Source: Hyphomicrobium_A sp963726795 | GTDB taxonomy: Bacteria > Pseudomonadota > Alphaproteobacteria > Rhizobiales > Hyphomicrobiaceae | Reading direction: 5' to 3' | NCBI GenBank assembly: GCA_963726795.1 | Contig: CAVSDD010000004.1 | Coordinates: 186,001-250,000, forward strand | DNA length: 64,000 nt | Shown: one piece after another, positions 19,700 through 30,700 of the stretch | Numbering within the stretch: the stretch's first letter is position 1 | Layout of the letters: every line of letters starts with the position of its first letter | Position numbers and translations under genes: made by a program | Notes under the pieces: generated by a model | Seen by the model: the letters and a program-made list of their open reading frames with translations, nothing else | Told to the model about the DNA's origin: nothing | Database searches by the model: none

Positions 19700-20653
19700 T
19701 TAGGCGTCTCGCCGCGCACGGGCAAACCGCAAGCGCAAAGTATCAATCGAGGTCTCGGCAACTCGAGGGACGTGGGATTTGCGGCGCTTGCGGAACCGGA
19801 GCGTGGTCCAGCCGGCCATGCTGCGTCTCTCGATAAGTGCAAAATCATGGGCCACGTAAGTCGCAACCACTTGCGGCGCCTCGGGATCGAGCAGCCCGCC
19901 GAGGACCAGCATCCCCCCATCCGCCATGGACTTTCGTATCTCCGGTGCGAGTGTGCACAGCGGCCCGGCGAGGATATTGGCGATCACCAGGTCGAACGGC
20001 GCGCCATGCCGCAACCACGGATGGGCGAGCCCTTGGGCGCAGACGAACGCGATGCGTTGGCCAGCGCCGTTGGCCGCGGCGTTCGCGGAAGCGACCGCGA
20101 CGGCCTTCGGATCGTTGTCGCTTGCCATTACGTTCGCCCGCGGCTGCGCGCGGGCCGCGGCAATCGCGAGCACTCCTGATCCGCAGCCGAGGTCGAGCAC
20201 TCGGCGGAACGTCATTGCGCGGGTGAGACCATCGATCATCAACAGACAGCCTTGCGTTGTCGCGTGATGGGCCGTGCCGAAGGCCTCGCCGGCATCAATA
20301 AGGATTGAGTTTGGTCCTTGCGCGATCCGCGCCGTATCGTGACTTCCGTGAACGAGAAAGCGCCCTGCGGCAACGGGCGGCAATGCCTCCTGCGAGATCG
20401 TCACCCAATCGAGATCAGGCACGTCCGTGATTTCAATTGGTGGAATACCCGCACCAACGACGCTCTCCAGCTGCCGTGAAATTTCGCCGGCATCGGCTGA
20501 CGCGGGACAGTAGGCCTCGATGCGCCACGCATCAGGTCCGTCGGCGAACTGGCAAACCGCGTCTGGCGGAGGGTTCACGAAGTTTTCGAGTGCGCCGACG
20601 AGCGTGCGCGCCAGCGACGTATCGAGTGCTCGCAAAGTGAGCTTTGACGCCAT
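19700..20653 (-). CDS. prmA: Ribosomal protein L11 methyltransferase
   Basis: SAM-dependent enzyme that trimethylates ribosomal protein L11. 317 residues. The SAM-binding core is clear: LDLGCGSGVLAIAAA, then the acidic strand MASDNDPKAV, and the catalytic-site motif LVIANILAGPL. The N-terminal substrate-recognition domain is divergent, as usual in alphaproteobacteria. It lies nine bases upstream of the aminopeptidase P gene on the same strand and is likely cotranscribed with it, a pairing seen in other members of the order. Confidence 0.92.
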   Translation of the reverse strand: MASKLTLRALDTSLARTLVGALENFVNPPPDAVCQFADGPDAWRIEAYCPASADAGEISRQLESVVGAGIPPIEITDVPDLDWVTISQEALPPVAAGRFLVHGSHDTARIAQGPNSILIDAGEAFGTAHHATTQGCLLMIDGLTRAMTFRRVLDLGCGSGVLAIAAARAQPRANVMASDNDPKAVAVASANAAANGAGQRIAFVCAQGLAHPWLRHGAPFDLVIANILAGPLCTLAPEIRKSMADGGMLVLGGLLDPEAPQVVATYVAHDFALIERRSMAGWTTLRFRKRRKSHVPRVAETSIDTLRLRFARARRDA

Positions 20654-20685
20654 TTATCGTGCCGGAAACGGCAGGTGACCCCAGA

Positions 20686-22128
20686 TCACGCGGTTTCCTT
20701 CGGCGCCCGACCTTCGAATTCGAGGCCTTCGGCGCTCATCGGCTCGGGCAGCTCGTCGAGAAACAGATCCCATTTGCCATCGATATGGAGGGCCGCTTCG
20801 TGCGGCGGCAACGTGATGAGTGTTCCATCGGGGCGCTCGGTGACAACGCCGTCGCCGATGAGCCGCGAGAGCGCGTCGGGAATGTCGAAGTCGACGCTGA
20901 CGCCAAAGTTGCTGGCAAGGTACTGCTCGATCGCCGTGTCGATGTCGGGGATGTCTTGCCGCCGTGCTCTTTCCTTGGCGAGTACGCTGTACAGCAGCAT
21001 TTCCTCCTTAATGTCCTCCTCGGCGGCGCGCGCCGCAAGCTTCAGCATGACGCCGCGGTTATCGGCCATGGAGTGAAAGTAAAGGTTCTGCGCCATGACC
21101 ACCATGTAGCGCTGCTTCTGGTTGAGGAAGTTCACGGCCTGTCGAAAAGCGATACCGCCGAAGCCGAAGAGCGCGCCAACAGCGGCCAGCGGGTTTGTCG
21201 CCAGCAGCGCGACTTTGCCCGCCGCCCCAATTGCGCCCAGCCCCAACCCGCCGCTGGCCGTCGCTCCGAGTCGTATTTTGTCGAAGAAGCGGAAGCGCAC
21301 CTCGGTGTTGGGGAAGACCATCTCCAGATCGCTCCTCGGAATGTTCTTGAAGAGCTTCATGTAGATGTTGTTTTCGAGGACGTTGGGCGGCATCCCAGCG
21401 AGCTTGCGGCGGACGATTTTCTCCGCCTCGCGGTGGTTGAGCTTCTCCCCCTGCATGACTTCGCGCACGCGCGTTTCAAACGGCTTCAGTTTGAACAACA
21501 GGAACAGCCGCTGGAAGATCGGGATATCGAAGTCTTCTTTGAGATAGAATTTATTCCATCGGCGGCGATAGTTCCGCTTGGTCGATGCTCCGCGATAGAA
21601 GAGGAGGACATCCTCAAACGCGTCGAGATCGACATACAGATCCAGGTCGTACGCGGACTCGCGTGTCAAAATCGTTTGGACATCGTGGTGGTCGATCCGG
21701 ACATAGTTAGCCTGCTCGAGGATGGTCGACATTCCCTCGATCACGCGGTCCTTCATGATGGCTCGTTCCTCGGGCGTGAACGCGCGCGTCATCAGGAGAT
21801 CGCTGTCGGGGCTGAACGGCTCGTACGTTTCTTCGAGCACGCTCAGCTGAGCGTTGTATTGCTGCCGGCGCCAATGGTCGAGGTATCGGAAGAATCGCCG
21901 CGCATGTTGTGCTTGCCCAGCAGGCCAGGAGGCCGGTGCCGTGAGCCGGTCGAGCAATGCAAAGCGCGTCACGGGAATAAACCGCTCGCGACCGCGTTGC
22001 GCTTCAGGCTTGACCGCGTCGAAGGCCGAAACCTCTACGGGAGTTGGCGTGGCTTGCGGCGCGGGCTGCTTTGGATAGAAACCCGACGAGGTTTCCGGCG
22101 CGGCTCCGTCCACGTCAGCAGTTGACAT
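20686..22128 (-). CDS. DUF3754 (TMEM143-like) domain membrane protein
   Basis: 480 residues; I recognise the DUF3754 family, whose eukaryotic members are TMEM143-like proteins, but no biochemical function is known. The conserved block KLFKNIPRSDLEMVFPNTEV lies near residue 265. It is followed by a hydrophobic Gly/Ala-rich segment (about residues 295-330) that probably forms membrane helices. A long basic region before it has RRWNKFYLKEDFDIPIFQRL. The C-terminal 130 residues look like a soluble winged-helix-like domain. It is on the same strand as prmA, about 30 bases upstream, so could share a transcript. Confidence 0.7.
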   Translation of the reverse strand: MSTADVDGAAPETSSGFYPKQPAPQATPTPVEVSAFDAVKPEAQRGRERFIPVTRFALLDRLTAPASWPAGQAQHARRFFRYLDHWRRQQYNAQLSVLEETYEPFSPDSDLLMTRAFTPEERAIMKDRVIEGMSTILEQANYVRIDHHDVQTILTRESAYDLDLYVDLDAFEDVLLFYRGASTKRNYRRRWNKFYLKEDFDIPIFQRLFLLFKLKPFETRVREVMQGEKLNHREAEKIVRRKLAGMPPNVLENNIYMKLFKNIPRSDLEMVFPNTEVRFRFFDKIRLGATASGGLGLGAIGAAGKVALLATNPLAAVGALFGFGGIAFRQAVNFLNQKQRYMVVMAQNLYFHSMADNRGVMLKLAARAAEEDIKEEMLLYSVLAKERARRQDIPDIDTAIEQYLASNFGVSVDFDIPDALSRLIGDGVVTERPDGTLITLPPHEAALHIDGKWDLFLDELPEPMSAEGLEFEGRAPKETA

Positions 22129-22413
22129 GATTGGACTCCCTCCAATCCGAAACGCAAACGTACTTGTCGACGCGCCATCCCTTCGGCTGCAGGAAAGGCA
22201 CCCCCGGCTCTTCTAGTGTCTAAAAGCGCCGATTGTCGAGCGCCCTCCGACAACTTGAGGAATTTGGGCCGCGAAGTTAGAGGGCCGAGCCTCACCACCG
22301 CATCCCAATGCCCAATTCTCTTGCGTGCATAACGCGACAGGCCGCCACAGTCGCGCCCTTGTTAAGCTCAAGAGAGGATTAGTGCCTGCGTACCGTTGTG
22401 AGGGGATTTTGAG

Positions 22414-23859
22414 GTGCGTCGCGTTATCGGGATTTTGCTGGTTTCCAGCATTAGTTCAGTATGCCCAGCCGTCGCGGGCGATCAGCTCGTCATGCCATTT
22501 GAATGCGGCCTCAGATCCGGCCGTGTCATCGTTTCTCCAGCCGCACAGAAGCGCTACCCGATCGTGGGCGAGCGCGAGCGACAATCGATCACCACCTGTC
22601 GCGGACCAGCTGGGTGCCGCACCCTTACGGTTCATCGATTTGTCATATCGTGCGGTGGCGCGGGCGTCGCATGGATGCGCGTAGCGGCGGCCATCAAGAG
22701 TGCCGGTAATCGTCCTGCGTGGATTGAGGCTGGCCATCTGAACATGGTGCTGCCGGCGCCCGGCTCGCGCCGCGCCCTCCGGCCGTGCAACGACCGGCCC
22801 GCGTACGCGCTCGGTGCGATGCCGGTGCAGCAAGTTGCTTTTGCCGGCGGCTGCGCGAGCGGCCCCCTAGGCGCTAAATTCGAAAGCATCTTGCTGCCGG
22901 CAGGATTTGCGCCCGTCGATGAACTGGGCGCGCGATTGGTTTCTTCGTTTGCTGGCGGCCCTTCAAAGTCGGCCAACAGTCCCACGGCCTCACTGCGCTC
23001 GGTGTCAGCGGCGACCGGCGAGACGCTTGTCGCCAAGGTCGATTCCAATTCGATCGTGGAACCAATACCTGGTCTTGAGCCATACGAGCCGGCTGTTGAA
23101 CCGACGATCGCGTCTGAAGACTGGGTCACGGTCGTGCGCGCAGAGCCGCCGCGCGCGGTTATGCGGCAAGAGGCGCCTCGCGGCGCGGAATTGCCTTGGG
23201 CGTGGGTCCTGCTCGGTACGGGGCTCGCCACCACTGCCGCGTTCGCGCGTATTCGATTCGCGCGGCTGGCGCCAAGCAGACCCGCCACAGCCTCACGGCC
23301 GCAGCGTGGTCCGTTTGGATTATCCGCGCTGTTCCGGTCGAGTCTGGGACGCGCGGTTCCAATTCGCAAGTTTACCAACGCTGGCGCGGCCGTCACGGCG
23401 CTGCTGGAGCAGACCAACGACGTCGTGGAGGAACTTAAAGGCGCAGGCCCATTGCGCGAGGTGTTGCAGTCCGAGCTTGCGCTCGTTCGCCAGCGGCTTG
23501 CATCGGTCGATGATGCGGCCGGGGAGGATGCCGATGCTGCGACGAAGAACGCGCCGCAGTTTCGCGCGCTCATCCGGGAACTGGAGCGTATCCGGCGGAT
23601 AGCAAACAGCGCGGCGGCGAGCCTTTCGCGGACGCGTCCGGCCGGCAAATTGCCCGCAACCGTTTATGAGGCGTACAATGTTCTTGGCGTAAACCCAGAC
23701 GTCAGCGAGGACGTGGCAAAGAAGATCGTCGACGCTTTGCGCATGAGCTGGCATCCCGACCATGGGCGCGACAAGTCGGATCGAGCCGAGCGCGAGAACC
23801 GTATTCGCCAGATCAACGTGGCTTGGGAGTTGATAACGGCCAAGCGCTTGGCGGCTTGA
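22414..23859 (+). CDS. Membrane-anchored protein with C-terminal J domain
   Basis: 481 residues. An N-terminal signal peptide (about residues 1-22) precedes an exported region with six cysteines (31, 62, 68, 80, 125, 147). A second hydrophobic stretch at about 261-279 (PWAWVLLGTGLATTAAFA) is followed by Arg-rich sequence, which suggests that the C-terminus is cytoplasmic. Helical, charged sequence then leads to a J domain at about 418-475, with the HPD motif at 447-449 in MSWHPDHGRDK. It probably recruits DnaK to the membrane, which is inference. GTG 22414 has an upstream GAGG. Confidence 0.75.
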   Translation: MRRVIGILLVSSISSVCPAVAGDQLVMPFECGLRSGRVIVSPAAQKRYPIVGERERQSITTCRGPAGCRTLTVHRFVISCGGAGVAWMRVAAAIKSAGNRPAWIEAGHLNMVLPAPGSRRALRPCNDRPAYALGAMPVQQVAFAGGCASGPLGAKFESILLPAGFAPVDELGARLVSSFAGGPSKSANSPTASLRSVSAATGETLVAKVDSNSIVEPIPGLEPYEPAVEPTIASEDWVTVVRAEPPRAVMRQEAPRGAELPWAWVLLGTGLATTAAFARIRFARLAPSRPATASRPQRGPFGLSALFRSSLGRAVPIRKFTNAGAAVTALLEQTNDVVEELKGAGPLREVLQSELALVRQRLASVDDAAGEDADAATKNAPQFRALIRELERIRRIANSAAASLSRTRPAGKLPATVYEAYNVLGVNPDVSEDVAKKIVDALRMSWHPDHGRDKSDRAERENRIRQINVAWELITAKRLAA

Positions 23860-23868
23860 GACTATGGC

Positions 23869-24588
23869 GTGGCGGCAATCAAGGCCTTCCTCCTCGCGCA
23901 ACTCACGAGTTGGGCAATCATGGCCTCAGCACCCGATGACCGTTCCGCCGATCGCCAGGAGATGGTCTGCGATATCCGACTGCTCGAGCACCTCGTTGCG
24001 CCCGAGGGTGCCCACATTGAGCCTCGCGTGCTGGAAGCCATGGGCAAAGTTGCGCGCCACGAATTTGTGCCACCTGCACAGCGGCACTCTGCATATCGCA
24101 ACCGCCCCCTGTCGATAGGGTTCGGCCAGACGATCTCGCAGCCTCTAATCGTGGGACTTATGACCAGCTTGCTGGCGCCTAAACCCGGCGATGCGGTGCT
24201 CGAAATCGGCACGGGCTCGGGATATCAAACGGCCGTGCTCGGAGCACTGGTTGGAGAAGTCTACACCGTCGAAATCGTGGAAGGGCTGGGCATAGGCGCG
24301 GCGGCGACGCTGAAGCGATTGAACTACGCCAATGTGCACACGCGAATCGGAGACGGGTACAAAGGGTGGCCCGAGCACGCGCCCTTCGATTCGATCATCG
24401 TGACTGCGGCTCCCGATCACGTACCGCCCGATCTCATCGCGCAGCTCAAGCCTGGAGGCCGACTGGTTATTCCGGTGGGCAAGCTGACACAAGATTTGCT
24501 GGTCTTTACCAAGAACGAGCAGGGTACGACATCGCGCCAGGAAATCGTGCCTGTCCGATTCGTCCCGCTGACGCGCGGGCAGGATTGA
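23869..24588 (+). CDS. pcm: Protein-L-isoaspartate O-methyltransferase
   Basis: Repairs isoaspartyl damage by SAM-dependent methylation. About 239 residues from GTG 23869. Family motifs are VPPAQRHSAYRNRPLSIGFG followed by QTISQPLIVG, the SAM loop VLEIGTGSGYQTAVL and VTAAPDHVPPDL. The first 18 residues are hydrophobic, so either the true start is ATG 23920 or this copy has a weak signal peptide; the sequence does not decide this. It lies nine bases after the J-domain gene and may be cotranscribed with it. Confidence 0.9.
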   Translation: MAAIKAFLLAQLTSWAIMASAPDDRSADRQEMVCDIRLLEHLVAPEGAHIEPRVLEAMGKVARHEFVPPAQRHSAYRNRPLSIGFGQTISQPLIVGLMTSLLAPKPGDAVLEIGTGSGYQTAVLGALVGEVYTVEIVEGLGIGAAATLKRLNYANVHTRIGDGYKGWPEHAPFDSIIVTAAPDHVPPDLIAQLKPGGRLVIPVGKLTQDLLVFTKNEQGTTSRQEIVPVRFVPLTRGQD

Positions 24589-24597
24589 GCGAACGGT

Positions 24598-25002
24598 CTA
24601 CTTCCAGGACCACGAGATGTCCGTCTGCTTGTACTCGACCGCGTTCTCGGGCGAGCCCTCGGCGTCCATGTCGAGTTCCTTGCCGTCCTTGTCGTAGAGA
24701 TGGATCTTACCGTCGATTGCGAGGGTGCGTTTGCCGATCTCACATTCATAGGGCACGCCGCGCGCGCCGCCGAGGTTGACCCAGTGGCCGCCGAAACGGG
24801 CGCCCGTGCAGATGACGGTTTCGGCCTTGAGACCCTCGGCTGCCAGGGTACGTGTGACTTCGGCAACGAGCTTCTGCTCGCCTTTGAGCTGGTCCATGAC
24901 TTCGTCGAGCGAGATGCTGCCTGGAGCATGCGCGGCCACTATGTCCAGCATAAGCCATGCGAGGGTGCCGGCGAGAATTTTGAGCGGGGGCATCCGGCGC
25001 AT
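24598..25002 (-). CDS. Small exported protein of unknown function
   Basis: 134 residues with a signal peptide (positively charged start, hydrophobic core to about residue 22, cleavage likely after AAHA). The mature part has two cysteines (in VICTGARF and PYECEIGK), probably a disulfide in the periplasm, and an acidic C-terminus. I do not recognise the family. It follows uvrD on the same strand after only about ten bases, so it is probably cotranscribed with it. Confidence 0.6.
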   Translation of the reverse strand: MRRMPPLKILAGTLAWLMLDIVAAHAPGSISLDEVMDQLKGEQKLVAEVTRTLAAEGLKAETVICTGARFGGHWVNLGGARGVPYECEIGKRTLAIDGKIHLYDKDGKELDMDAEGSPENAVEYKQTDISWSWK

Positions 25003-25013
25003 TGCAGATCTCT

Positions 25014-27426
25014 TTACTGGCGTTCCACGAAGCTATCAACTACGCGCTTGCGACCTGCCTTATCGAAGTCGATCGTGAGTTTATTGCCGTCAACCTCGGC
25101 CACCGTGCCGGCCCCGAATTTCTGATGCGTAACCCGCTCTCCCCGCCGGAAGGCAGCATTGCTGCTCGACGCGGCGACGAGCTCGCCCTCAATGGTCACC
25201 GGACCGCGGGCGCGCTGCGCCTGCTCACGGCTCCATCCCGAATCCGATCGCTCCTTCGTGCGCTCGCGTGCGCGCTGCCAGCCGGGAGTTCTCGTATGTC
25301 GCGTCGAACGGGGGCATTTCATCGAAGCGGCTGCGTGTAAAACCGGCGCCGAAATTCTGATACGCGCCGCCGAACGGCATCTTTGCCTCCATAACGGCAA
25401 CATGCGCCTCCGGAAGCTCGTCGACGAAGCGTGAGGGCAGCGCCGACTGGTAGAGCCCGCGGTTACGGCGGTTCTGCGCGAAGGAAAGCTTGGCCAAGCG
25501 TTTGGCACGCGTGAGCCCGACATAGGCGAGGCGACGCTCCTCCTCGAGTCCGGCCTGTCCGCTTTCATCGAGGCTTCGCTGGTGTGGAAAGAGGCCTTCC
25601 TCCCACCCGGGCAGGAAAACAACGTCAAACTCGAGACCTTTAGCGGCGTGCAGAGTCATCAGCGAGACGCGGTCGCCGTCGCCCGCTTGGTCGACATCCA
25701 TCACGAGACTGACGTGCTCGAGAAAACCGCTAATGCTATCGAACTCGTGCATGAAGCGCACAAGCTCCTTCAGGTTCTCGAGGCGCGACGCTGCCTGCGG
25801 GCTCTTGTCGGCCTGCCACATGGCGGTATAGCCGGACTCGTCCAGGATCAGCTCGGCGAGCTCGGTGTGCTTCATGCTGGGAATCATCGAGCGCCAGCGT
25901 TCAAAGGCGGCAACCAGCTCAGCGAGGGAGCGCCGCGCCTTTCCCGGCAGCTCCTCGGTTTCGACAATAATCTGGGCCGCCTGATACATCGGCACCGAGC
26001 GCGCGCGCGCAAGCTCGTGCACGCGCTTCACGGATGTGTCGCCGAGCCCGCGCTTGGGGACATTGACGATTCGCTCGAACTTGAGGTCGTTGACGGGGTT
26101 GGCGACAACCTCGAGGTAGGCGATGGCGTCTTTGATTTCCTGGCGTTCGTAGAAGCGCGGACCGCCGATCACGCGGTAGGGCAGGCCCATCGTGATGAAG
26201 CGATCTTCAAATGCGCGCATCTGGAATGATGCGCGCATCAGAATGGCAACTTCTTTGAGCGACTGACCCGCCTTCCGCATGCCCTCGATGTCATCGCCGA
26301 TCGAACGTGCCTCCTCCTCGTCGTCCCAAACGGCAGTGACGGTGACCTTGTCGCCGTCCTGTCCATCTGTGAACAGTGTCTTGCCCAAACGTCCCTTGTT
26401 GGCGGCGATGAGGCCCGAGGCAGCAGCAAGAATGTGACCGGTCGAGCGGTAGTTGCGCTCAAGACGGATGATCTTGGCGCCCGGAAAGTCAGTCTCAAAT
26501 CGGAGGATGTTGTCGACTTCCGCTCCGCGCCACCCGTAGATCGATTGATCGTCGTCGCCGACGCAGCAGACGTTGGGAGAGCCTTGCGCCAGGAGTTGCA
26601 GCCACAAGTACTGGGCGACGTTGGTGTCCTGATATTCATCGACGAGGATGTAGCGGAAGCGACGCTGATAGTCGGCCAGGACATCGGGATTGGCGAGGAA
26701 CAGCCGCAAGCACTCGAGCAGGAGATCGCCGAAGTCGCAGGCGTTGAGCTCCTTGAGGCGGCGCTGATAGGCGGCATAGAGATGCGCGCCTTTGCCGGCG
26801 GCGAATGCATACGTCTCGCCGGCCGGCACGTTTTCCGGCGTGAGCCCGCGGTTCTTCCATCCGTCGATGAGGCTCGCGAGCTGACGGGCGGGCCAGCGGT
26901 CCTTGTCCAAGCCCTCCGCCTCGATCACCTGCTTCATCAGGCGGATCTGGTCGTCGGTGTCGAGGATTGTGAATCCGGACTTCAGGCCGACGAGCTCGGC
27001 ATGCCGGCGCAAGATCTTGACGCCAATCGAGTGGAACGTGCCGAGCCACGGCATGCCCTCGACGACGCCGCCGACGAGGGCGCCGATGCGGTCCTTCATC
27101 TCGCGCGCGGCCTTGTTGGTGAACGTAACGGCGAGCACTTGGCCCGGGTAGGCCCTGCGGCTCGCGAGGATGTGGGCGATGCGCGTCGTCAGGACGCGAG
27201 TCTTGCCGGTCCCCGCTCCTGCCAACACCAGCACAGGGCCGTCCAGCGCCTCTACCGCCTCGCGCTGTTCTGGATTGAGCCCGCCCATGTACGGGGGCGC
27301 GCCGGCGGTCTCCAGCGCACGCGCCGAAATCGGCTGCGAGGGAGTCGCCGCCGGTGCTGTGGGCAGATCGAATGGCGGATCGTCTTGGTTGTCAGCGTTC
27401 GCCAAATGTTTTCGGCTTTGCACCAT
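25014..27426 (-). CDS. uvrD: ATP-dependent DNA helicase UvrD/PcrA type, frameshift near the C-terminus
   Basis: Superfamily 1A 3-prime to 5-prime helicase for nucleotide excision and mismatch repair. Helicase motifs run in order: LNPEQREAVEALDGPVLVLA, GAGTGKTRVLTTRIAH, VTFTNKAAREMKDRIG, ILVDEYQDTNVAQY, CVGDDDQSIYGWRGAEV, LERNYRST, and VSLMTLHAAKGLEFDVVFLP. The first frame ends early at 25225. An extra base at about 25290 hides the real C-terminus, which continues in the next frame as TPGWQRAR, GPVTIEGELVA, HQKFGAGTVAEVDGNKLTID and DSFVERQ, stopping at 25014. The corrected length is about 803 residues. Confidence 0.93.
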
Positions 27427-27760
27427 GCTGGGGAACTATAACACGCGCTCAAATGCGGCAACCTCTGGAGGCTGCTCGCCCACACCAGATATGGGGGTTC
27501 GTCTACGCGTATGCTCGCCTTAATGCGGCTAAATTTCGCGCAGGTGTCCGCCGCGGCGCGGGGGTCAAGGGTCCAGACACGGCGGGGCGAATAAGCTACA
27601 CTGCAACGCACCTGACGTGGATGACTGGCGTCTGGGCCCCCCGGCCCTGTGTGTCATCAAAGAATAATCGCGAGGCGCATACGCGAGACGGCGCTGCCAC
27701 GCCAGCGTTCGCACCGCTTGGAGAGAGGGTCCGGATCAGTTCCGGGCCTTGCAGAGGTCG
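27427..27760. other. Intergenic region between divergent uvrD and the AsmA gene
   Basis: About 330 bases that must hold the promoters of both divergent genes. No coding potential, repeat or hairpin stood out. A GCAGAGG Shine-Dalgarno-like stretch precedes the AsmA ATG. Confidence 0.45.
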
Positions 27761-30700
27761 ATGAGCAACGGGCTTCTTTACATTGCCGGTTTCATTTCTC
27801 TCGTGCTCGCGGCGCTGTTTGCCGTTCCCTATTTCGTCGACTGGAACGGTTATCGCGGCGTGTTCGAGGAGGAGGCATCCCGCATCCTCGGCCGCGAGGT
27901 GCGCGTCGGCGGCAACGTAAATGTGCGACTGCTCCCGGCTCCCTTTGTCCGCTTCGAAAAGCTGCGCATCGCCGATACGACCGGCATCGTCGGCGAGCCG
28001 TTCTTCCGCGCCGAGAGCTTCACCATGCGGCTTTCGGTGCCGCCCCTGCTCAAGGGCATCATCGAGGCCAACGAGATCGAGCTGAAGCGTCCGGTTCTAC
28101 GCTTGGCGCTCGACGGCGACGGCGGCGGCAATTGGCGCTCCTTGAGCATAACGCCTGGCGCTCTGCCGTTTGTGCCGGCTGGCGTCACCTTGCAGTCGGT
28201 GAAAATCGTCGAAGGCCTCGTGACGCTGCAAGGGCCCAAGGGCAACACATTCGCAGAGCTCGACGGCCTCAACGGCGAGCTCAAGGCCGATTCCATGCAG
28301 GGCCCGTTCTCCTTCAGGGGGACCACGAAGTGGCACGATGCTGATCGCGAGGTGCGCATCGCCACCGATGCCGTCGATGCCGAAGGCGCGGTGCGATTCA
28401 AGACGACGATCCGAGGCACAAAACGCGACAATGCCTACACCATTGAAGGCCGCCTCCTTGACCTCAAGGGTAACCCGCGCGTCACCGGCGAGGTGACGGC
28501 GAAGCTTGAGCTCGACGCGCCTGCGGTACCTTCAACTCAATCGCCATCGCCGAGTATTGGGGGCGAGGCGGAAACGGCGCAACAGCCGGTCGTCGATTTC
28601 AAGTCAGGGTTCACGGGCGATGCCAAGAGCTTGCAGCTTGACGGCATCACGCTCTCGTTCGATCGCGTCGGCCAGCCGCAGCTTATTTCCGGTTCGGCTG
28701 CGGCCTCCTGGACAGACGCTTTTACCGTCGATCTCAATCTCGCATCACGTTGGCTCGATCTCGACCGCATCTCTGGCGGCTCTGCTGTACAAAGCCCATT
28801 CGACACAGCGCGCGGGTTCGTGTCGGCGGTGATCCAGTCATTGCCTTCTGAGGCCGAGACAAAAGTGCGCTTCGACCTCGATCAGGCGACGCTCGGCGGC
28901 GAGGCGGTGAGCAACGTTAGGATCGAAGTGGCCCGGAACAGCGGCGCGCTTCTTCTAAAGGAGTTGCGTGCCGGGCTTCCGGGCGGCGCCAAGCTCGCGC
29001 TTTACGGCGCCGCAGCCGAGAATGCGGAGCCAGGCGCGTTCCGCGGCGAGCTCGCTCTGCGCGGAACGAGTCTCGCGCGCTTTCTCAACTGGGCCGCCAA
29101 GGACGACAGCGTCGCGGAGGCTATTCGCAGCGATGGGCCGTTTGCGCTGCAGGGCCGTTTTTCGATGAACGCGCAATCCGTCGATCTCACTGAGGCAGGT
29201 GCCGAGGTCGGTGGCACGCCGCTCACAGGAGAGGTGCATTACCGGGCCGGCGAGCGCGCGCGTCTCGCCGTTGTGCTGCAGGGCCAGCAAATCGACGCCG
29301 CGCGGTTGTGGCCCGCCGGGGTGGGTTACATCAAAGGGTTGCTCGCAGGTGGGACGGGCGAGGACAGTGCAAAGGCCGATGCAAAACGACCGCACTGGCT
29401 CGACACATCGCGCTCCGATCTGAGCCTCCGGCTCAGGGCAGGAACTCTGGCAACCGGTCGCCAGCCGCTGCGAGACGTGGACTTCGACATCGCGCTCGAG
29501 CAGGGGCAGTTTGCGATGCGCGCCTGCAAATTCGTCACGGACGACGGCCTTGCGTTCGAACTCGACGGGCGCGTCGCCGATGTCGCCGGCGACAGGAAGG
29601 GTTCACTGCATTGGGTCGTCGCGGCTCCCGACAAGAACTCTTTCACGTCCTTCGTGCGCCTTTGGGATTTGCCCGACGATCAAGCTGAGCAAGCTAAGCG
29701 GTATGTGCCTCTGACGCCGATGCGGCTCGCTGGTACCGTTCGGCTAGGCGACCGAGGAAAGACCAGCGCCGATATTCAGGCCGACGGTAGCGTCATGGGC
29801 GGCAGGCTCGTCGCCAATGCACGGCTTGATGGCGGTCTTGCAAACTGGCGCGCGTCCGACACCGACATTGCGATAACCATCGACAGCTCTGACGTGGTGC
29901 AAACGCTGAATGCGCTTGCGGCGCGCGTCGGCAGTCCGGCGCCAGAGCGGCGCGAGCGGCCTGGGCAGTTCTTCGTAAAGGCCGTCGGCATTCCCGCAAA
30001 CGGCATGCTCACCACGGCGACAGTAAAAGCAGCCGGCATCTATTTGGCTTACGATGGCAACGTGGGGGTTGCTGCAGGCGGCGCGCGCAGCTTCAACGGC
30101 GACGTCCGCGTCTCCTCGCGCGAGCTTGGCGATATCATGGCGATTGCCGGCCTCGGCAACGGAAGCGCTCCTCGCGGCGTCCCGGTGATCGGCGCGATGA
30201 AGATGGTTTCGTCCAATCAGACGATCGAGCTCAAGCCGCAACTGCTCGCCGTCGGCGGAAGCAAAGTCGCCGGCACGGTCGCGCTCGCTTATCCTGCCGA
30301 AGGGCCGGCCATTGTGACGGCGCAATTGCAAGTCGATCAGGCGACGATCCCCGGTTTGTTGGCCATAGCGGTCGACCGTGGAGCGACCGCGGCGGTGCCC
30401 GAACAGCCTCCGGCTCAGCCAAAAACCGCCGCCAATGCAAAATCGGTCTGGCCTGAATCGCCGTTTGATTTCGCCGCCCTCGACGGCATCGAAGGCAAGC
30501 TCGGCATTGGCTTCGACACACTGTCGCTCGAAGACGGCATGGCAATAAGCAAAGCGCAGATCGAGGTGCAGCTCGGCCCGGGTAAGATTACCCTGGCCAA
30601 GCTCGAGGGCAGGGCTCTCGGCGGCACACTCGCAGCGAAGGCAACGCTCGAGAAAGAGCCGGGCGGCGCGAGCCTCAGCGGCAACGTTCAATTGGACGGT

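Noticed and set aside
20644..22125. 493-codon open frame on the plus strand opposite the DUF3754 gene
   Set aside because: Mirror of a conserved gene on the other strand; the minus-strand protein has coherent domains and the plus-strand one does not.
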